The position numbers were made by a program, and so were the translations under genes. From assembly GCF_000001735.4 (NCBI RefSeq), contig NC_003075.7, forward strand, positions 2,171,001 through 2,235,000: DNA of 64,000 nucleotides, in the 5' to 3' direction. Source of the stretch: Arabidopsis thaliana (Eukaryota; Streptophyta; Magnoliopsida; Brassicales; Brassicaceae). The notes beneath the pieces are model-generated. The model ran no database searches and was not told the DNA's origin. It saw only the letters and a list, made by a program, of their open reading frames with translations. The stretch's first letter is position 1. Each line of letters starts with the position of its first letter. Positions 44,330 to 60,196 of the stretch are shown here, one piece after another.

Positions 44330-47130
44330 TATATAATGAAATATCAGTTTCTCTGTGAAAATAAAATAAAATAAGTTATGCTGCTGAAATTTAGAGTAAA
44401 TCCATCAAAAATGTTTTTTCAGTCTTTGTATCTGGGTATTTTGTATACTTTGACTATTCTTTTTTTTTTCTTAGAAATATATACTTTGACTATTCACAAT
44501 GTTTAAGAACTATATCTTCCAATAAATTTTGAAATTTTATACACAGGTTTTGTTTTTGTTTTTTGAACACCAATACATAGCTATAAACATTAATTATTAC
44601 ACATACGTGATAAATTAGTTTGCTTGTGACCTATAAAAGCTTATGCATAATCCTATATATACGATTTATATATGTTAAGTATAAATGTTTGACTGTTTTT
44701 TAATTGATGAAAAAATGTTTTTTAAATTTTTAGTTACACAAAGAGTGGTGGTAATAAAACGAAAGAATAACCAGTTGTTCAATATGACTCAAATACTAGT
44801 TTAGAATTCATTTCGAAATTCTCGGATTTAAAGAAAAATGAGTCCAAACGTTAAAAACTAATTAATGATATATAATATTTTGATAATTTACCAATTTGGA
44901 ACTTTTTATTTATAGAAAACTTAGTGGGACTCACAGCCAGTCACCGGTCAGTAATGTGTGAGGTATTCCATTAATCTCGTTGACTTAGCTCAACCATTGT
45001 CTATTGTCTGTTGAAATCAAATTTTTACGGAGAACAAAAGTTTATGCAAAACTAATATTAGTAAGTGTCTTGAAATATTAAATATTTTAAAAGATTAGCT
45101 CAACTCAAAACCTTAGTCTTTCAATTTATATGATGAATCTTTCAAAACCACCACAAAATCTTTATTTAAGCTTGTAGATACATTAGACACATCATCACAA
45201 AATTTTCGTACATGTTTGAGTCTATGTGATTTATTTAATAGGCATTAAATAGAAATAAAGCTTTTAATAATTTCAATCACGTGTGAAGCGGCGATTGAAT
45301 TGCGAACGGTGATGAGATGCATTTCTATTTTCTGATCTATTTTTTCTATGAACAAGTCAAAAGTCTTTCTAATAGAAAAAGGGAAAAAGAAAAATAATTT
45401 TAAGTAATTTAGTCCAAAAAAAAAGAAAAATCTATTATGAGAATTATGCTAAAAATAGTTTTTTCTTATCTAAAGCTCCTATATTTGACTATCAACCAAG
45501 GATTCAAAGTTTTACTAATTAGGACAAAGTCTTTGAAAACATTTCGTAGATTAGAGTGCTTTTTTTAGAAAAAATATTCTTCGGTGAGATTTTTCAGTAG
45601 AATAGATTGGTCAATATTAATTTATATAATCCCAATATATATAACTAAACCCTTTAAAGAAAAAAAAACATTCTAGATGATACTACGATAATTTACCAAT
45701 TTAGTACTTTTTATTTCTTTTTATCTGTTTATTAGTTAAAATAACTTTTGTTGTTTAAACAAATTATGTCACTTAAACGCAAAATTCAATTTCGTTTTCT
45801 CTGTTTGTTTTCCTAATTAAACTTTTAGTAGAGTATATGAAGTACGTAATTAACCATTTTCCAATATTAGTCAAGTGACTTTGACTTTTTTGAATAAATA
45901 ATCTTCTAGATGATTACAGTTTAGTCCCAAATTAGTAAAAATTTCAAGGGTGATTTAAATAAATAACATGTTAATTTATCTGATATCACTGTATTTCAAT
46001 AAAATGTGCCGTTTTGTATTTCTTTTGCTTATGACATGTTAAAACAGTAAAATATTGCAGTTAATCAAAAACAATAGTCTTTCATGTATTAATTCAATTT
46101 TACTCGAGTACAAAAAAGTATTAATCAAAACATATGCATTTCCATTAACTAGTTAAAATGACCCCGACTTTTGTCTATAGAAATATAATTTTATGATTGA
46201 TTGACGAGGATTTTGTTATAGGTTGTGTTAGTGTTTTCGTTATGTTATAGTGGATAGTCCACATTGTTGACACAAATTATATGATTATTAAAATTCTAAT
46301 TTATGTATGATTTAAACAAACAACATGTTAATTTATCTGATAGTAAGTGTTACTATCAGAAAACACGAAACTTTACACCTTAATATATAATACGTGTTTG
46401 CTAATTTACCCAATAACAACTTATCTTACTAAATATAGAATTTTGCTAGGATACGAAAACGTATTTTAATGGTACATTTTCTCCAATTTACTATATTTTC
46501 TATCATAATACGTCAAGTAATTCTTTAAGAGAAGAATCAACCTAATTTTTTAAGAATATCAGCAAACCGCAAGAAGTGGCTTTAAGGAAAAAAACAACTT
46601 CTTTAATAAATCATACCTCTTCGTTGACAAAAAAAAAAGAAAAAAAAAGCACACAACTCCCTCTCGTAAGCAACAGTTGATTAGTTTTACTCTTTTCGAA
46701 TTGCTTGATCCAACAACACGTCTGTAATATAAAACAAATTGTTGGGTCGTATGATATATTTGTTAACTTTGGACAAAAAAATGACATGTTTGTTAATAAT
46801 ATAGGTCTATGACGTCGACACTGACGAAAAACGAACCAAAACAAATCTTCACAAATATCTTTCCACGAGAATCTAAGATTTAAACCGATATTATTATGTA
46901 GAAGCAGACATAAAACAAATATAGACAACAATATTGTCTTTATATAACAATATTGCTTATTAAAAAAAAAAAGAGAGTTATAAATAATATTAGTAGAAAA
47001 AATTGACAATATCTGAGTCCACGTCAAAACCCTTTTTGTAGCCGAAGCATCTGGTTCTCTATCCTCGTCTCTAACCACATACTAGACAAAGTATCTCTCA
47101 TATCTCTCTCTTCTAAGATATCTTCTTCTT
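44330..47130. other. Long AT-rich intergenic region upstream of WRKY42
   Basis: No gene. Some blocks are repeated and diverged, such as GATAATTTACCAATTT (44881 and 45688) and AACATGTTAATTTATCTGATA (45966 and 46322). A short perfect hairpin (CTGATAGTA, 5-nt loop, TACTATCAG) sits at 46337-46359. Single TTGACT or TTGACC cores, the W-box motif bound by WRKY factors, occur (for example 44987), but their number is not striking for this length. Confidence 0.5.
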
Positions 47131-47137
47131 CACCTCT

Positions 47138-47145
47138 CTATATAT
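47138..47145 (+). promoter_or_regulatory. Probable TATA box of WRKY42
   Basis: CTATATAT at 47138-47145 lies about 235 bp before the ATG, which gives a leader of about 200 nt. It is the only TATA-like site close to the gene. Confidence 0.5.
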
Positions 47146-47378
47146 GGATGATTAGATATGGTACGGAACAATCACTCACACACAAAACACACTCTAGATA
47201 TAAAGGATTAGATACGTAACATATCCTTTTTTTGGTTACTAGGGTTTCGGAAATTTGGATATCAAATTTTAACATCAAGCAAATCATCATCCGTACGTAC
47301 TCATTCATACTTTTGTAACAAAAAAAAAAAACAATCTAAGATATCTATCAAGATCTTAAGATATCTACATTTATAGAG

Positions 47379-50113
47379 ATGTTTCGTTTTCCGGTAAGTC
47401 TTGGAGGAGGTCCACGTGAGAATCTGAAGCCATCAGATGAGCAGCATCAACGTGCGGTGGTGAATGAGGTTGACTTTTTCCGATCAGCGGAGAAGAGAGA
47501 TAGGGTTTCACGTGAAGAACAAAACATTATCGCCGATGAGACTCATAGGGTTCATGTCAAAAGGGAGAATTCACGTGTTGATGATCATGACGATCGTTCT
47601 ACTGATCACATCAATGTAAGCAGATGGTTAACTCATCGCTTTTGTTTTCTTTGTTTTTTTTTTATTATCTAGAAGTTCAAGCTAAAAATTCTACATTTCC
47701 GATATGCGAAACCCACATTAGATTAAATTCATTTTTTTTGGAGAAGAGATCGTTCCCAACGTGCATCAAACCCAGTACATCCACATGAGAAATTTACCAC
47801 TGGACCAACAGCTCGTTGGTTACTTCATTGTTTTCCTTTTCGTCAATATCATTTAATTACTTCGGATTTTAGTTAGTAATATTATAAAACAATAATTTCG
47901 TTATATAGATGAAAACTTTGTTCATTGAAATGTGTATGATTATTGTAAATAGATTGGACTTAATCTTCTCACTGCGAATACGGGAAGCGACGAGTCAATG
48001 GTGGATGATGGATTGTCTGTGGATATGGAAGAGAAACGTACAAAGTGTGAGGTACACTTATTATTCAATTAGTATAGATCATTTTTGAGTAATAATAACA
48101 AAAAAAAGACACAACTAGTGTATTTATCGCACGAACCAAAGAAAAAGAGATTGTCAAAATCCAACAAATAAAAAATGATTGTCAAAAACCATCAAGAGTG
48201 TATATTTTTGTGCGTCTGTTACGTACGTAAACAATTTTCCGCTTTTCTGATTCGTCAGAATTTTAAATAATATCTGATGACAAAAAAAATAAAAATATTT
48301 TTATGCTAAATTTTGATTATTTTTACTGTTCATCTTCATTTTGTCACATAATTAAGCATAAAAAGATATTTTCTGATTTTCTCTACAAATTTTTTATTTC
48401 TTAAGAATTAGTAAAAATATACCGTTTTCGTAGACTTAGACATTCTATTTTTATATGTTGTTCGTATCGGTCCGTAAGATCCGGACATGTTAGAGAGATT
48501 TACTCTTTCTTACTAGAATGATTTAATGTCTGATACATGATTTTTTTGTTTTTTAATAAAATGAAGAATGCACAACTTCGCGAAGAGCTAAAGAAGGCGA
48601 GTGAAGATAATCAAAGACTAAAGCAAATGCTAAGTCAAACAACCAACAACTTCAATTCCTTGCAGATGCAACTTGTTGCTGTCATGAGGCAACAAGAAGA
48701 TCATCATCACCTAGTAATTAATTAACACTCTAATACGTCTTAATCATTTATTTCATATAATTAGTTAAAGATTTTATACCCTTGTTTTTCATCAGGCTAC
48801 GACCGAGAACAATGACAATGTAAAGAACCGACATGAAGTGCCTGAAATGGTTCCAAGACAGTTCATCGATTTGGGACCGCATTCTGACGAAGTGTCGTCC
48901 GAGGAGAGGACGACGGTTCGGTCGGGATCTCCTCCCTCGCTTCTAGAGAAATCTAGCTCACGTCAAAACGGAAAGAGAGTGCTTGTAAGAGAAGAAAGCC
49001 CGGAAACCGAATCCAACGGCTGGAGAAACCCTAACAAAGTTCCTAAACACCATGCATCATCCAGCATTTGCGGTGGCAATGGCAGTGAAAATGCAAGTAG
49101 CAAGGTCATTGAGCAAGCGGCCGCCGAAGCCACCATGCGTAAAGCCCGTGTCTCGGTTCGTGCTCGATCCGAAGCTCCCATGGTAATACTAATTAATCTT
49201 CCTCTCTAGAATTTCTATGAAGATTGATCTCTACAAATGTTTTTGGAGGTTCATTAACATCAATGACATTGTTTTACAGTTAAGCGATGGATGTCAATGG
49301 AGAAAATACGGACAAAAAATGGCGAAAGGAAACCCGTGCCCTCGAGCTTATTACCGTTGCACAATGGCTGTTGGATGTCCTGTTCGCAAGCAAGTACGTT
49401 ACCTAAACAATTCACACATCTAAAATTATGTTTGAAGGTGATCAATCAAGTGTAATAATTTAGAGAAAAAAAAAATAATGTATTGTAACAAACTCATGAT
49501 GACCTAACAGGTGCAACGTTGCGCGGAAGATAGAACCATTCTCATAACAACCTACGAAGGAAACCATAACCATCCATTACCTCCTGCGGCTATGAACATG
49601 GCTTCAACTACAACAGCAGCCGCAAGCATGCTTCTCTCAGGCTCCACCATGTCGAACCAAGACGGTTTAATGAACCCAACAAATCTCTTGGCTCGAACCA
49701 TATTACCGTGTTCCTCAAGCATGGCTACTATCTCAGCCTCTGCACCATTCCCAACCATTACATTAGACCTCACAGAGTCACCCAACGGGAACAATCCAAC
49801 CAATAACCCGCTGATGCAATTCTCTCAACGGTCTGGTTTGGTGGAGTTGAACCAATCGGTTTTGCCTCATATGATGGGTCAGGCTTTGTACTACAACCAA
49901 CAGTCTAAGTTTTCGGGTTTACATATGCCGTCTCAGCCGCTAAACGCTGGTGAGAGTGTTAGCGCCGCTACTGCCGCAATCGCCTCCAATCCCAACTTTG
50001 CCGCGGCTCTAGCTGCAGCCATAACTTCGATTATCAACGGTTCGAACAATCAGCAGAATGGGAACAACAATAACAGTAATGTTACAACGAGCAACGTTGA
50101 CAATAGGCAATAA
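47379..50113 (+). CDS. WRKY42: WRKY transcription factor, group IIb (WRKY42)
   Basis: Six exons: 47379-47615, 47953-48051, 48567-48713, 48796-49182, 49280-49393, 49511-50113, all GT-AG, giving 528 aa. Exon 3 encodes a leucine-zipper-like coiled coil (residues 113-161: [20 protein letters not shown]), typical of group II a/b. The WRKYGQK heptad is at residues 297-303. Zinc is bound by C317, C323, H347 and H349 (C-x5-C-x23-H-x-H). The intron between VRKQ and VQRC is the V-type intron of groups IIa/IIb. The last exon is Ser/Thr/Asn-rich. It is a nuclear factor binding TTGAC(C/T). WRKY42 of A. thaliana is known to control phosphate transporter genes PHT1;1 and PHO1. The length matches what I recall for At4g04450. 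Confidence 0.97.
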
Positions 50114-53100
50114 CATTTTTTTATAAGTTTTAGTTAGGGACTTTTTATCGGTCGATTTTGTTTTGTTTTTCTTTTATTACATTATTTTTTAGTTACGGCT
50201 TTTTTTTGTTTTTTCTTTTCTTTCCCAAACAACAAGTATTGAGAGCAATTCCCCCCCCCCCCCCTCTTTTCCTTCTGTATGATCGACAATTGTGTTCAGA
50301 AATATAAAATTGCTTAATTTTTCCAGAAGCTATTAATTCTTATGAAGTCATCAAATGCGCATCTATGTGCCATTAATTATGATCAAACTCGATGTATTGT
50401 GCCTAAAACGGAAGCTCAACAAGCAAATGCTTTAGGCATTATAAATATATTATGATTTTAGGGCATCAAATTTAAGAAATCTCCTTACAGTGTAGCCGTT
50501 TGTGTAATATTTTATTGGTGGGTCAATAATATTTTTTGCTTTAGGGAGCCCAAACACTTAGACTCTGAACATCGGTACGATGTTTTATTTGTGGTGGATA
50601 TATGGAACTGCTATTAACGTACTTACTCACTCTAAAATTAGTCGATGCTGACCTCAAGAGTTTGGCTTGTGAAAAGTTGATGACCAGACTAAATCGATAT
50701 GTCACTTGTCAAGTGTGGCATTATTTTAAAGGTTGGTTAAATATATAATTTAAGTGAAAGATTGGACATTTTATCCAAAAAAAAACAGAATTAGACTGGA
50801 TTTTGAGAAAGTGAAGAATGTTCCCGCATACGCAAATAGAAACATAGTTGAGAAACTAGGATATCTACATTTGTATTATAAAATAAATTATACTATGGCT
50901 TTGAATGGGTCCATATGACGTGGATTGGACAATGCGCATATCAATATTTTAATAAGAAAAATGTCGGAATATAGTATATATGGAGCAAACAATATGTTGG
51001 TATAAAGTTTATATATGATGATATGGAGTTTTTGGAGAGTAGAATGAAAAAAAGTCAGACTAACAGTTAATTTATAATGGTATCAAATTTTATGCTAAGT
51101 GTGTACTAGTATGAAAATTTTTAGTCTGCAATAGATACTTATCCTTAATAGTGAACGGTAAATTAAGCAGAGGTTTTTACATATTTGGACATTTAACTCT
51201 AAAAACTCTGAAAAAAGCACTTTTTGTTAGGGTAACGGAGATGGACATATTCTGCTATAAGAAATAACGGTTTTACTCTCTATCATCTTCTTCTTTCCTT
51301 CTTTTTTGTTTTTGATGAGTGAAATCGAAAAGATAGTATAGGGATTCCAAATGGATCCCAATTAAATTTGTATTGATGAGTAAAATCTTAACCCTAATGA
51401 GAGTATAGGGAACTCAAATGCTTCAATCATAGACACATATCGAATCAATTATGAATTTTAATTAAAAATCTAAATTATTTGAGAACTTTGGATAGGGAGT
51501 TACTTGGATAAACTTGATCCATGGAGTTCTTTGAATCCCTTATAGATGACAACATCTTATCAATAGAGACGGCCTTTTCATTCTCACACAGACTCTTATC
51601 TCTCGTAACAAATAATTTGGGATTATTTTAAAAATTACACTTAAAAGCTGATCCTAATTTCATAAGAACCATAATTGCAAAATCAAATTAGAATCTAAAT
51701 ACAAACCACCGACGAATTACCTTATTGATTTCTTTGAGGGAAAATGAAGATCATGACTTGCTATAGAGACAAAGGAGAGAAAAAATGGTAAAATGGTCAC
51801 TCAAATGAGAGAGAAGTACCTAATTCTATAAGAATATTGAAAAATGATATGAGAGACAATGACACAAAGTTTTGAAAAATGATATGAGAGACAATGACAC
51901 AAAGTTTTTTGTGCTTTATCTATAATTGATCCAAATTAAGCGTGAACTAATTCGACTTTAGTATGGTCTGCATCTTACTACACAACATTCAAAGGCTATA
52001 CATGTTTTCAATCAAATCAATATACATTCAAAGCCTATATGTTTTTTAATCAGATAAACAGCCAGTAGTCACATCTTTTACGTGCTTTCACTAGTACTTA
52101 TACACTCTAAACTATATGCATGCCTTGAATGGGGAATAGTATTTAGACACTAATTTAGGGGTTAGAATGAAAGAAAGAAAACTTGAAGGGGTTAGATGAG
52201 CAAATATGAAAAGTTAAAACTTCAAGGAAACGTATGCTTATGGGTCCCACACAGCGTCAACAACGTGAAGGCGTTTGCTTGTGCCACAAATCAAAGCAAC
52301 CTTATATTTTCCATTTGCAGCAAACACCAATCAACCAAAGTAACAAACCATCTATTATTAATTATTGTGCAAAAAAAAAAAAAATCCTTCGCACGTTTTA
52401 ACATTTTATTGTGAACATTTCAGACATTTAGTGTTTTTCTATGTGAGTGGAGATAAAATTTTTTTTTTTTTTTTTGAAGAAATGGTATAATTGGGGTGGC
52501 AAAGTTAATTTAAAGACGTTACTGTAACACTGTTTAAGAAAGGGGTTCAATCATATTGCTCTTTGCTAAGCTGGACCTAAGCATGGGTTCAACGTGAAGC
52601 GTACCTAATGCTAAACAAACCCATATCTACGGATATTTTGCTAAGTATAATTCTCATCCATTAAAAACAGTTAGACAAATAAAATATATTGTCTTAATAA
52701 ATAAATAAATGAATGAGACAATTCTTCTGGATTTTAAAACAATTCTTTTTTTGAATCAGACAAATATTTAAAAATTAAGATGATAGATTTAAAAATTTCG
52801 TTGTTTATATATATCTTGGTTTTAAACCTATATTGCTTAAGATCCTACTTTTACACTTTCAGTTATTATATACCTTTTTAAAAATATTTTTTTATTAAAC
52901 TTACTATGATTTCACTTATCTTGTAGATTTTTATTTAGTACTAAGAAAAGTTATTTATATTATATAAAATGAATAAAAATTTAGTTGAGTAAAAGAAATT
53001 AATACATAAGGTTCTCTTTTGAAAATAGACATATAAGGCTCTTCCTTGCACACTTCAAATAGAATGAATTTGATGTGGAAAACAGACTAAACCAAGATAT

Positions 53101-53527
53101 CATCCTAGAAGATATCTTAACTATGTACTTAATAGAAAATTGAAAAGAAAACTTTATACTTATGCAAAAAAATTATTAACTTTTACTTAAGAGAACAATT
53201 GGGATCAATATGAAAATAAGATATAACCCAAGGGTCGATAAATTAAAGTGAATTAATATGAAAATGAACTTTATCCTTAATAAACACAAAACGAATTTTG
53301 CTGATCTGTCTAGGTCCACGCATAGCAAGCAAGGTTTCATAAACGTGACGCTTGCTTATGAAACTAACTCACACTTATAACTTTAATTTAATTCCTTCAT
53401 ATTCTTCAAAAGTTTCCATTTACAAGCAACAACTAAACTAATTGACATTTGACAATAAAAAGCTGAACTTTATTATGTATCTCTAGGTTTTTTCCTTGAG
53501 AGTTTCTCTCTTTGAAGTCATTTACGT
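50114..53527. other. Intergenic region between WRKY42 and the aspartic protease
   Basis: The first 200 bp are the probable 3' untranslated region of WRKY42, with a C14 homopolymer at 50251-50264. The rest is AT-rich with no recognisable gene. A 35-bp unit (TGAAAAATGATATGAGAGAC start) is repeated twice in tandem at 51838-51907. Confidence 0.6.
51838..51907 (+). repeat. Two tandem 35-bp units
   Basis: Units at 51838-51872 and 51873-51907, identical by reading, each ending CAATGACACAAAGTT. Confidence 0.9.
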
Positions 53528-53540
53528 ATATATATATAAA
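53528..53540 (+). promoter_or_regulatory. Probable TATA box and 5' leader intron of the aspartic protease
   Basis: TATATATATAAAC at 53528-53540. A leader exon could end at 53601 (donor GTGAGT at 53602) and join at 54226 after the acceptor GACAG, six bases before the ATG. A leader intron of about 620 bp is plausible but not proven. Confidence 0.45.
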
Positions 53541-54222
53541 CCCTTGCACCATTCTTCTTCGTCTTGTTAAGCTTTTAAGAATCTCTACTCACATTTTCTC
53601 TGTGAGTGTTCTTTTATACTTCTTTGTTATTTCCAATTTTTCTTTCTTTCCTCTAAAAATTTTAGGAACTATTGAATCATTTAATTTCTGTTTGTTGATA
53701 AAATTTCGATCAACTGTTCTCGGCTTACCGATGCATTTTTTGTAAAACCGTCTTTTTTTGGTGAATAAAATTTTAAATTCATACAAAAAAAAAACATATT
53801 TGATACTATTTTAGCTCCATTGTATCTGAATCTTCATTTGTTAATTTTTTTGTTTCCTCTGTTCTCACTTGAATTTTGGAATATTTTCTCTAGGTTTTAC
53901 CTTATATTCTTCACTTTAAGAACTATATGAAGATTTGATTGGAAGTAATAATATTCGGTGATAGAATCTGAGTTTGTTTGATTCTGGTGTGGGGCTTATA
54001 TCTAACTTTTTTCTTTGTACCAATACATTTTCAATTTTACATTTTTGATTAGCTTAAAATGTGAAGGATACCTTGTAAATAACTATTACACTATTGCTTG
54101 TCTTAGTCTAATAGTCTTCACTAATATTTTGTGCAGTAGAAGTAAATATTATAAAGAGTTGTTGTTTGATTATAGAGAGTTGTTGTCTATTCTTTAACTT
54201 GATGTGATGTTGTTTTTGATGA

Positions 54223-56746
<2,524 letters not shown>

Positions 56747-56962
56747 ACAATATCTCTTCTTTAATACCCTCGTTTTTTATATGATGTTTGTGAATGTGTT
56801 TGTAATAACTTAAAACATATTGCTATCCTAGAATGGTATCATCTTAATACAGATTTTTATTTGGTTTCAGAGCTGTTTGATTTGCTTTAACTTACAGAGT
56901 ACTAAGTGATCATAATGAGTCCCAAGGCTTGAGTTCTCTGTCACGATCCATGTGTTTCCTAA

Positions 56963-58226
56963 TCACTTAGCCTTTGCCAAAGCTAGTGTCATTGACCTCG
57001 CTCGCAGGGTTAGGAAAATTCCCCTGAAAAAACAAAAGAAGAAGAATGTGGAGATTACAAACAAGTTTCAGTTGAGTAACAACAACAAGAACTAGCTGCA
57101 GCAAATGATTCATTGTCTTACCAAAAGAATGCGACCAGGCTGTGCAAGATGACCCGGAAGTGCAGTGGCACATACTTGTAGTTAATCCATCCCACCACCG
57201 GGAAAAACTGTGATTGATATATAGAATCAATCATCCAGCAATTCTTGTTATGATTCAAATTCTCTTAAAAGAGCATGAACTATATTGATGATATCTATCA
57301 CTTACCGTCCATGCAGTAAGCTGGACCGTTGGATAAGTCTTCTTGATCCTTTCTCTAACAAGGGTCCAGGGAGTTCCTGTTTCACTCAACATTGCAGAAC
57401 TCTTAATACCATCCACGACGGTTCGTGTTTTACAAATGGAGTGTGAAAAAGGGAGGAACTTACTTTCTATGACTACTCCATAATAGATCATGAAAAGCAA
57501 ATGGTTCAATGGTGACAATGTCAATTGCTCCAGAATTACCTACCACTCAAACACACTGTTTAAGAAAACCCCCGGATCAATCTCGAACATACAAATCATC
57601 GAAAGGTATCGAACATTGTTACCTTCTTTGCAACAGTCTGTGTATCCTTCTTCCCTTTAAAAAACTTATCTAAATATGTATGAAAGAAATGCCCTGCTGG
57701 TCCAAGAAACCCACCAGCAAATATCTGTTGGAGAAATCAACACAGAACTCAAATGGTAAAACATATCAAAGAAGCTAGGACTGGCTTGAACTTAGGACTC
57801 TACAAGAGAAAGATTCAAGCTTTACCACTTTGAGAAGAACCCTTCTCAGCTGAATCTTCTGTATGCCAGAGAGCTTCTGTGATACAACATCGCTAACACC
57901 AGACAAAACTCCAGCAGTTATTGCCTACAAATCACATGAATTCCAACTACTTGTAAAACAGAGTCAACGATACTCTCAGATAATCAGATTATGAAATTGG
58001 GTTAGGTTAAAAAACAAAACTTTCAATCGAAAAACAACGTCATCGTCTCTCAATCAATGAAACTAAACCTAATCTCAAGAAAACGAAACCACCCCAGAAA
58101 ACTACATCAATCGCTTCAAATCAACAATAGGAGAAGAAAAGTTTCAACCTTTGTTCTTAAAGGATGTTGTTGAAGCTGTGACAAGTACCGTTGCAGAGTC
58201 GTCTTCTTCGGTGGTGAAGATCCCAT
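56963..58226 (-). CDS. PMP22: Peroxisomal membrane protein PMP22 (Mpv17/PMP22 family)
   Basis: Seven exons on minus: 58226-58149, 57924-57826, 57724-57623, 57539-57464, 57376-57306, 57207-57122, 57023-56963, giving 190 aa. It starts MGSSPPKKTTLQRYLSQLQ and ends ALAKAK. Hydrophobic segments alternate with basic loops, as in four-helix membrane proteins of the Mpv17/PMP22 family. The family signature lies around WTFFPVVGWINY and FHTYLDKFFKG. It is an integral peroxisomal membrane protein; its exact transport role is not settled. It converges on the aspartic protease (216 bp between stops) and diverges from the next gene (about 420 bp between starts). It matches At4g04470. Confidence 0.96.
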
Positions 58227-58542
58227 TTTTTTGGATTCTTCTCTTCGATACTCTCTCTAGTGTTTTGTCATTTGTGTCTTAAGCAATTTGACCAAATTCC
58301 TACCTACAAAACAAAACCGAACCGGTTTAATCAAACCAATATAAACCGAGCCGGTTTAGATGTAATTAAGACTCGTTCTACGAGGATGGCGGGTAAAATT
58401 GGGAGGCTAGCTTTACGGTTAGACCAAAAACCGTCACAGGAGAATCTATCAAAGCCTAATTGGTCTTTGGTCAATAATTCTCTCTTTGGTCAATTCAATT
58501 CCTTAAATTTTCTTGTTTTGTTTTATGCCTATCATCTTAAAC

Positions 58543-58552
58543 CTATATATAA
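58543..58552 (+). promoter_or_regulatory. Probable TATA box of the At4g04480-like gene
   Basis: CTATATATAA lies about 97 bp before the ATG at 58649. The 420-bp intergenic region is shared with PMP22 on the other strand. It contains two AACCGG-type motifs (near 58319 and 58349). Confidence 0.55.
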
Positions 58553-58648
58553 CACCACACATAACATTTCTCTCTTCATTCATCAAACACAATCACAAAT
58601 CTCCTGAGAGATATTAAGAAACCAACATAACCAAAAAACCTATCAATA

Positions 58649-59845
58649 ATGGCTTCATTGCAGGTATCAAGATTAGTTCTTTCGTCATCTTCTTCTAGTA
58701 CAAGACCTAAAGCAGCAGTTTCAATCCCGAAGCTACCGAAATTTCACGTCTCGGTTCCGAAAATACCGACTTTATCGGTTAAAGAACCGAGCTTTGAGTT
58801 TGTAGAAAGTCTTCCTCTTTCGTTGAAACAAAAGAGAGGTTCTGATTCTATCCAAAGAACTCGTCTCAATGCGGTTCTTGAAGAAGTTATGGATAGGATT
58901 GAGATGCACAAGAACATCGGAGATCAACGTAACAATTGGAACTCTTTACTGCTCAATTCTGTCAACATGATTACTCTCACTGCCGCTTTGATGGCCGGAA
59001 TAGCCTCGGTTAACGGTCACGGTGTAGATTCTGTAACCGCTGTGAAGATAGCTTCAACGGTGTTGTTAACATCTGCGACGGGTTTTGCTGCCTTGATGAG
59101 CAAGATTCAACCTTCGCAGCTAGCTGAAGAACAGAGGAACGCGACGAGGCTGTTCAAGAAGCTGAGAGTCGAAATCGAAATGTTTCTGAGAGAAAACGAG
59201 GAGATCGAAGAAGAAGATGTTAAGGAAGTGATAAAGAGAGTGTTGTCTCTAGATAAAGCTTATCCTCTTCCTCTGATCGGAACAATGCTCGAGAAGTTTC
59301 CGGAAGAGTTTAAACCGGCGACTTGGTGGCCTGAAAACAAGGAGAAAAACCCTAAAACTAGTCTTGCGAATGGATGGAGTCAAGAGCTTGAGGCGGAGAT
59401 GAGAGAAGTTGCTCATGTGGTGAAGAGCAGAGACGCAGAAGAGTATGAGAAATTAGGTCACGTGGCGTTGAAGCTAAACCGGTTCTTGGCTATCTCTGGA
59501 CCAGTTTTAACCGGAGTTTCTGCTGTAAGCTCTGTCTTTATCGGTCAAGATTCCGGTTTAGCTGGAATCGTGGCGATGACTTGTGCTTCTTTGGCTGCGG
59601 TTGTCAACACTTTAGAGCATGGTGGTCAAGTGGGAATGGTGTTTGAGATGTATAGAAACTCAGCTGGATTCTTCTCTCTATTAGAAGAAACTATGAAATC
59701 GACGGAGAAGAGAGAGAACGGACAAGTGTTTGAGACAAGAGTTGCGGTGAAGCTAGGGAGAAGCTTATCAGAACTGAGAGATCTCGCGAAAAGATCGAAT
59801 CTCTCTCAGGTTAAGGCCAAAGAATTCGCTAGCAAGCTTTTCTAG
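58649..59845 (+). CDS. Single-exon 398-aa membrane-associated protein, At4g22030-like, probably plastid-targeted
   Basis: Intronless. The N-terminal 50 residues are Ser/Lys-rich and lack acidic residues until about residue 46 ([20 protein letters not shown]), like a chloroplast transit peptide. Hydrophobic stretches lie at about residues 105-121, 129-150, 275-300 and 300-325 (for example [17 protein letters not shown]). Between them are charged helices rich in Glu/Lys ([14 protein letters not shown]). It resembles the protein catalogued as probable F-box At4g22030, whose N terminus I recall as similar, yet I see no F-box here. The position fits At4g04480. Function unknown. Confidence 0.9.
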   Translation: MASLQVSRLVLSSSSSSTRPKAAVSIPKLPKFHVSVPKIPTLSVKEPSFEFVESLPLSLKQKRGSDSIQRTRLNAVLEEVMDRIEMHKNIGDQRNNWNSLLLNSVNMITLTAALMAGIASVNGHGVDSVTAVKIASTVLLTSATGFAALMSKIQPSQLAEEQRNATRLFKKLRVEIEMFLRENEEIEEEDVKEVIKRVLSLDKAYPLPLIGTMLEKFPEEFKPATWWPENKEKNPKTSLANGWSQELEAEMREVAHVVKSRDAEEYEKLGHVALKLNRFLAISGPVLTGVSAVSSVFIGQDSGLAGIVAMTCASLAAVVNTLEHGGQVGMVFEMYRNSAGFFSLLEETMKSTEKRENGQVFETRVAVKLGRSLSELRDLAKRSNLSQVKAKEFASKLF

Positions 59846-60196
59846 TTTTTCTTAGAGAGAACATTCTTCATTCTTTTCTTTTTTTTGTATAGATGAATTT
59901 GTTCATTCATTCTTTGTTACCGACATATTATATTAGCAAATTTGATTTACTTTTACAAAGAAATTTGTCTTTTGATCGAAATTTTAAACTAGAGTTTGAA
60001 TGAAACATGAATCTTTGTCCTGATCTTGAGCATTTTAATGAACCGAAATGATACGACCGATTCAAAACAGAAATGAAATTATTCAACGAATTTGACCCAA
60101 TCTAAAATTAAACCGATTAGGGTAAAGAAAGTTCACTAAAAAAACGGACTCAATCGAATTTTTAATTTAATTTATTAAACCAAATATTTTTTAATA

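Noticed and set aside
46611-47078. 155-codon minus-strand open frame upstream of WRKY42
   Set aside because: Rich in Phe, Ile, Leu and Cys from AT-rich DNA, no recognisable domain, overlaps the WRKY42 promoter.
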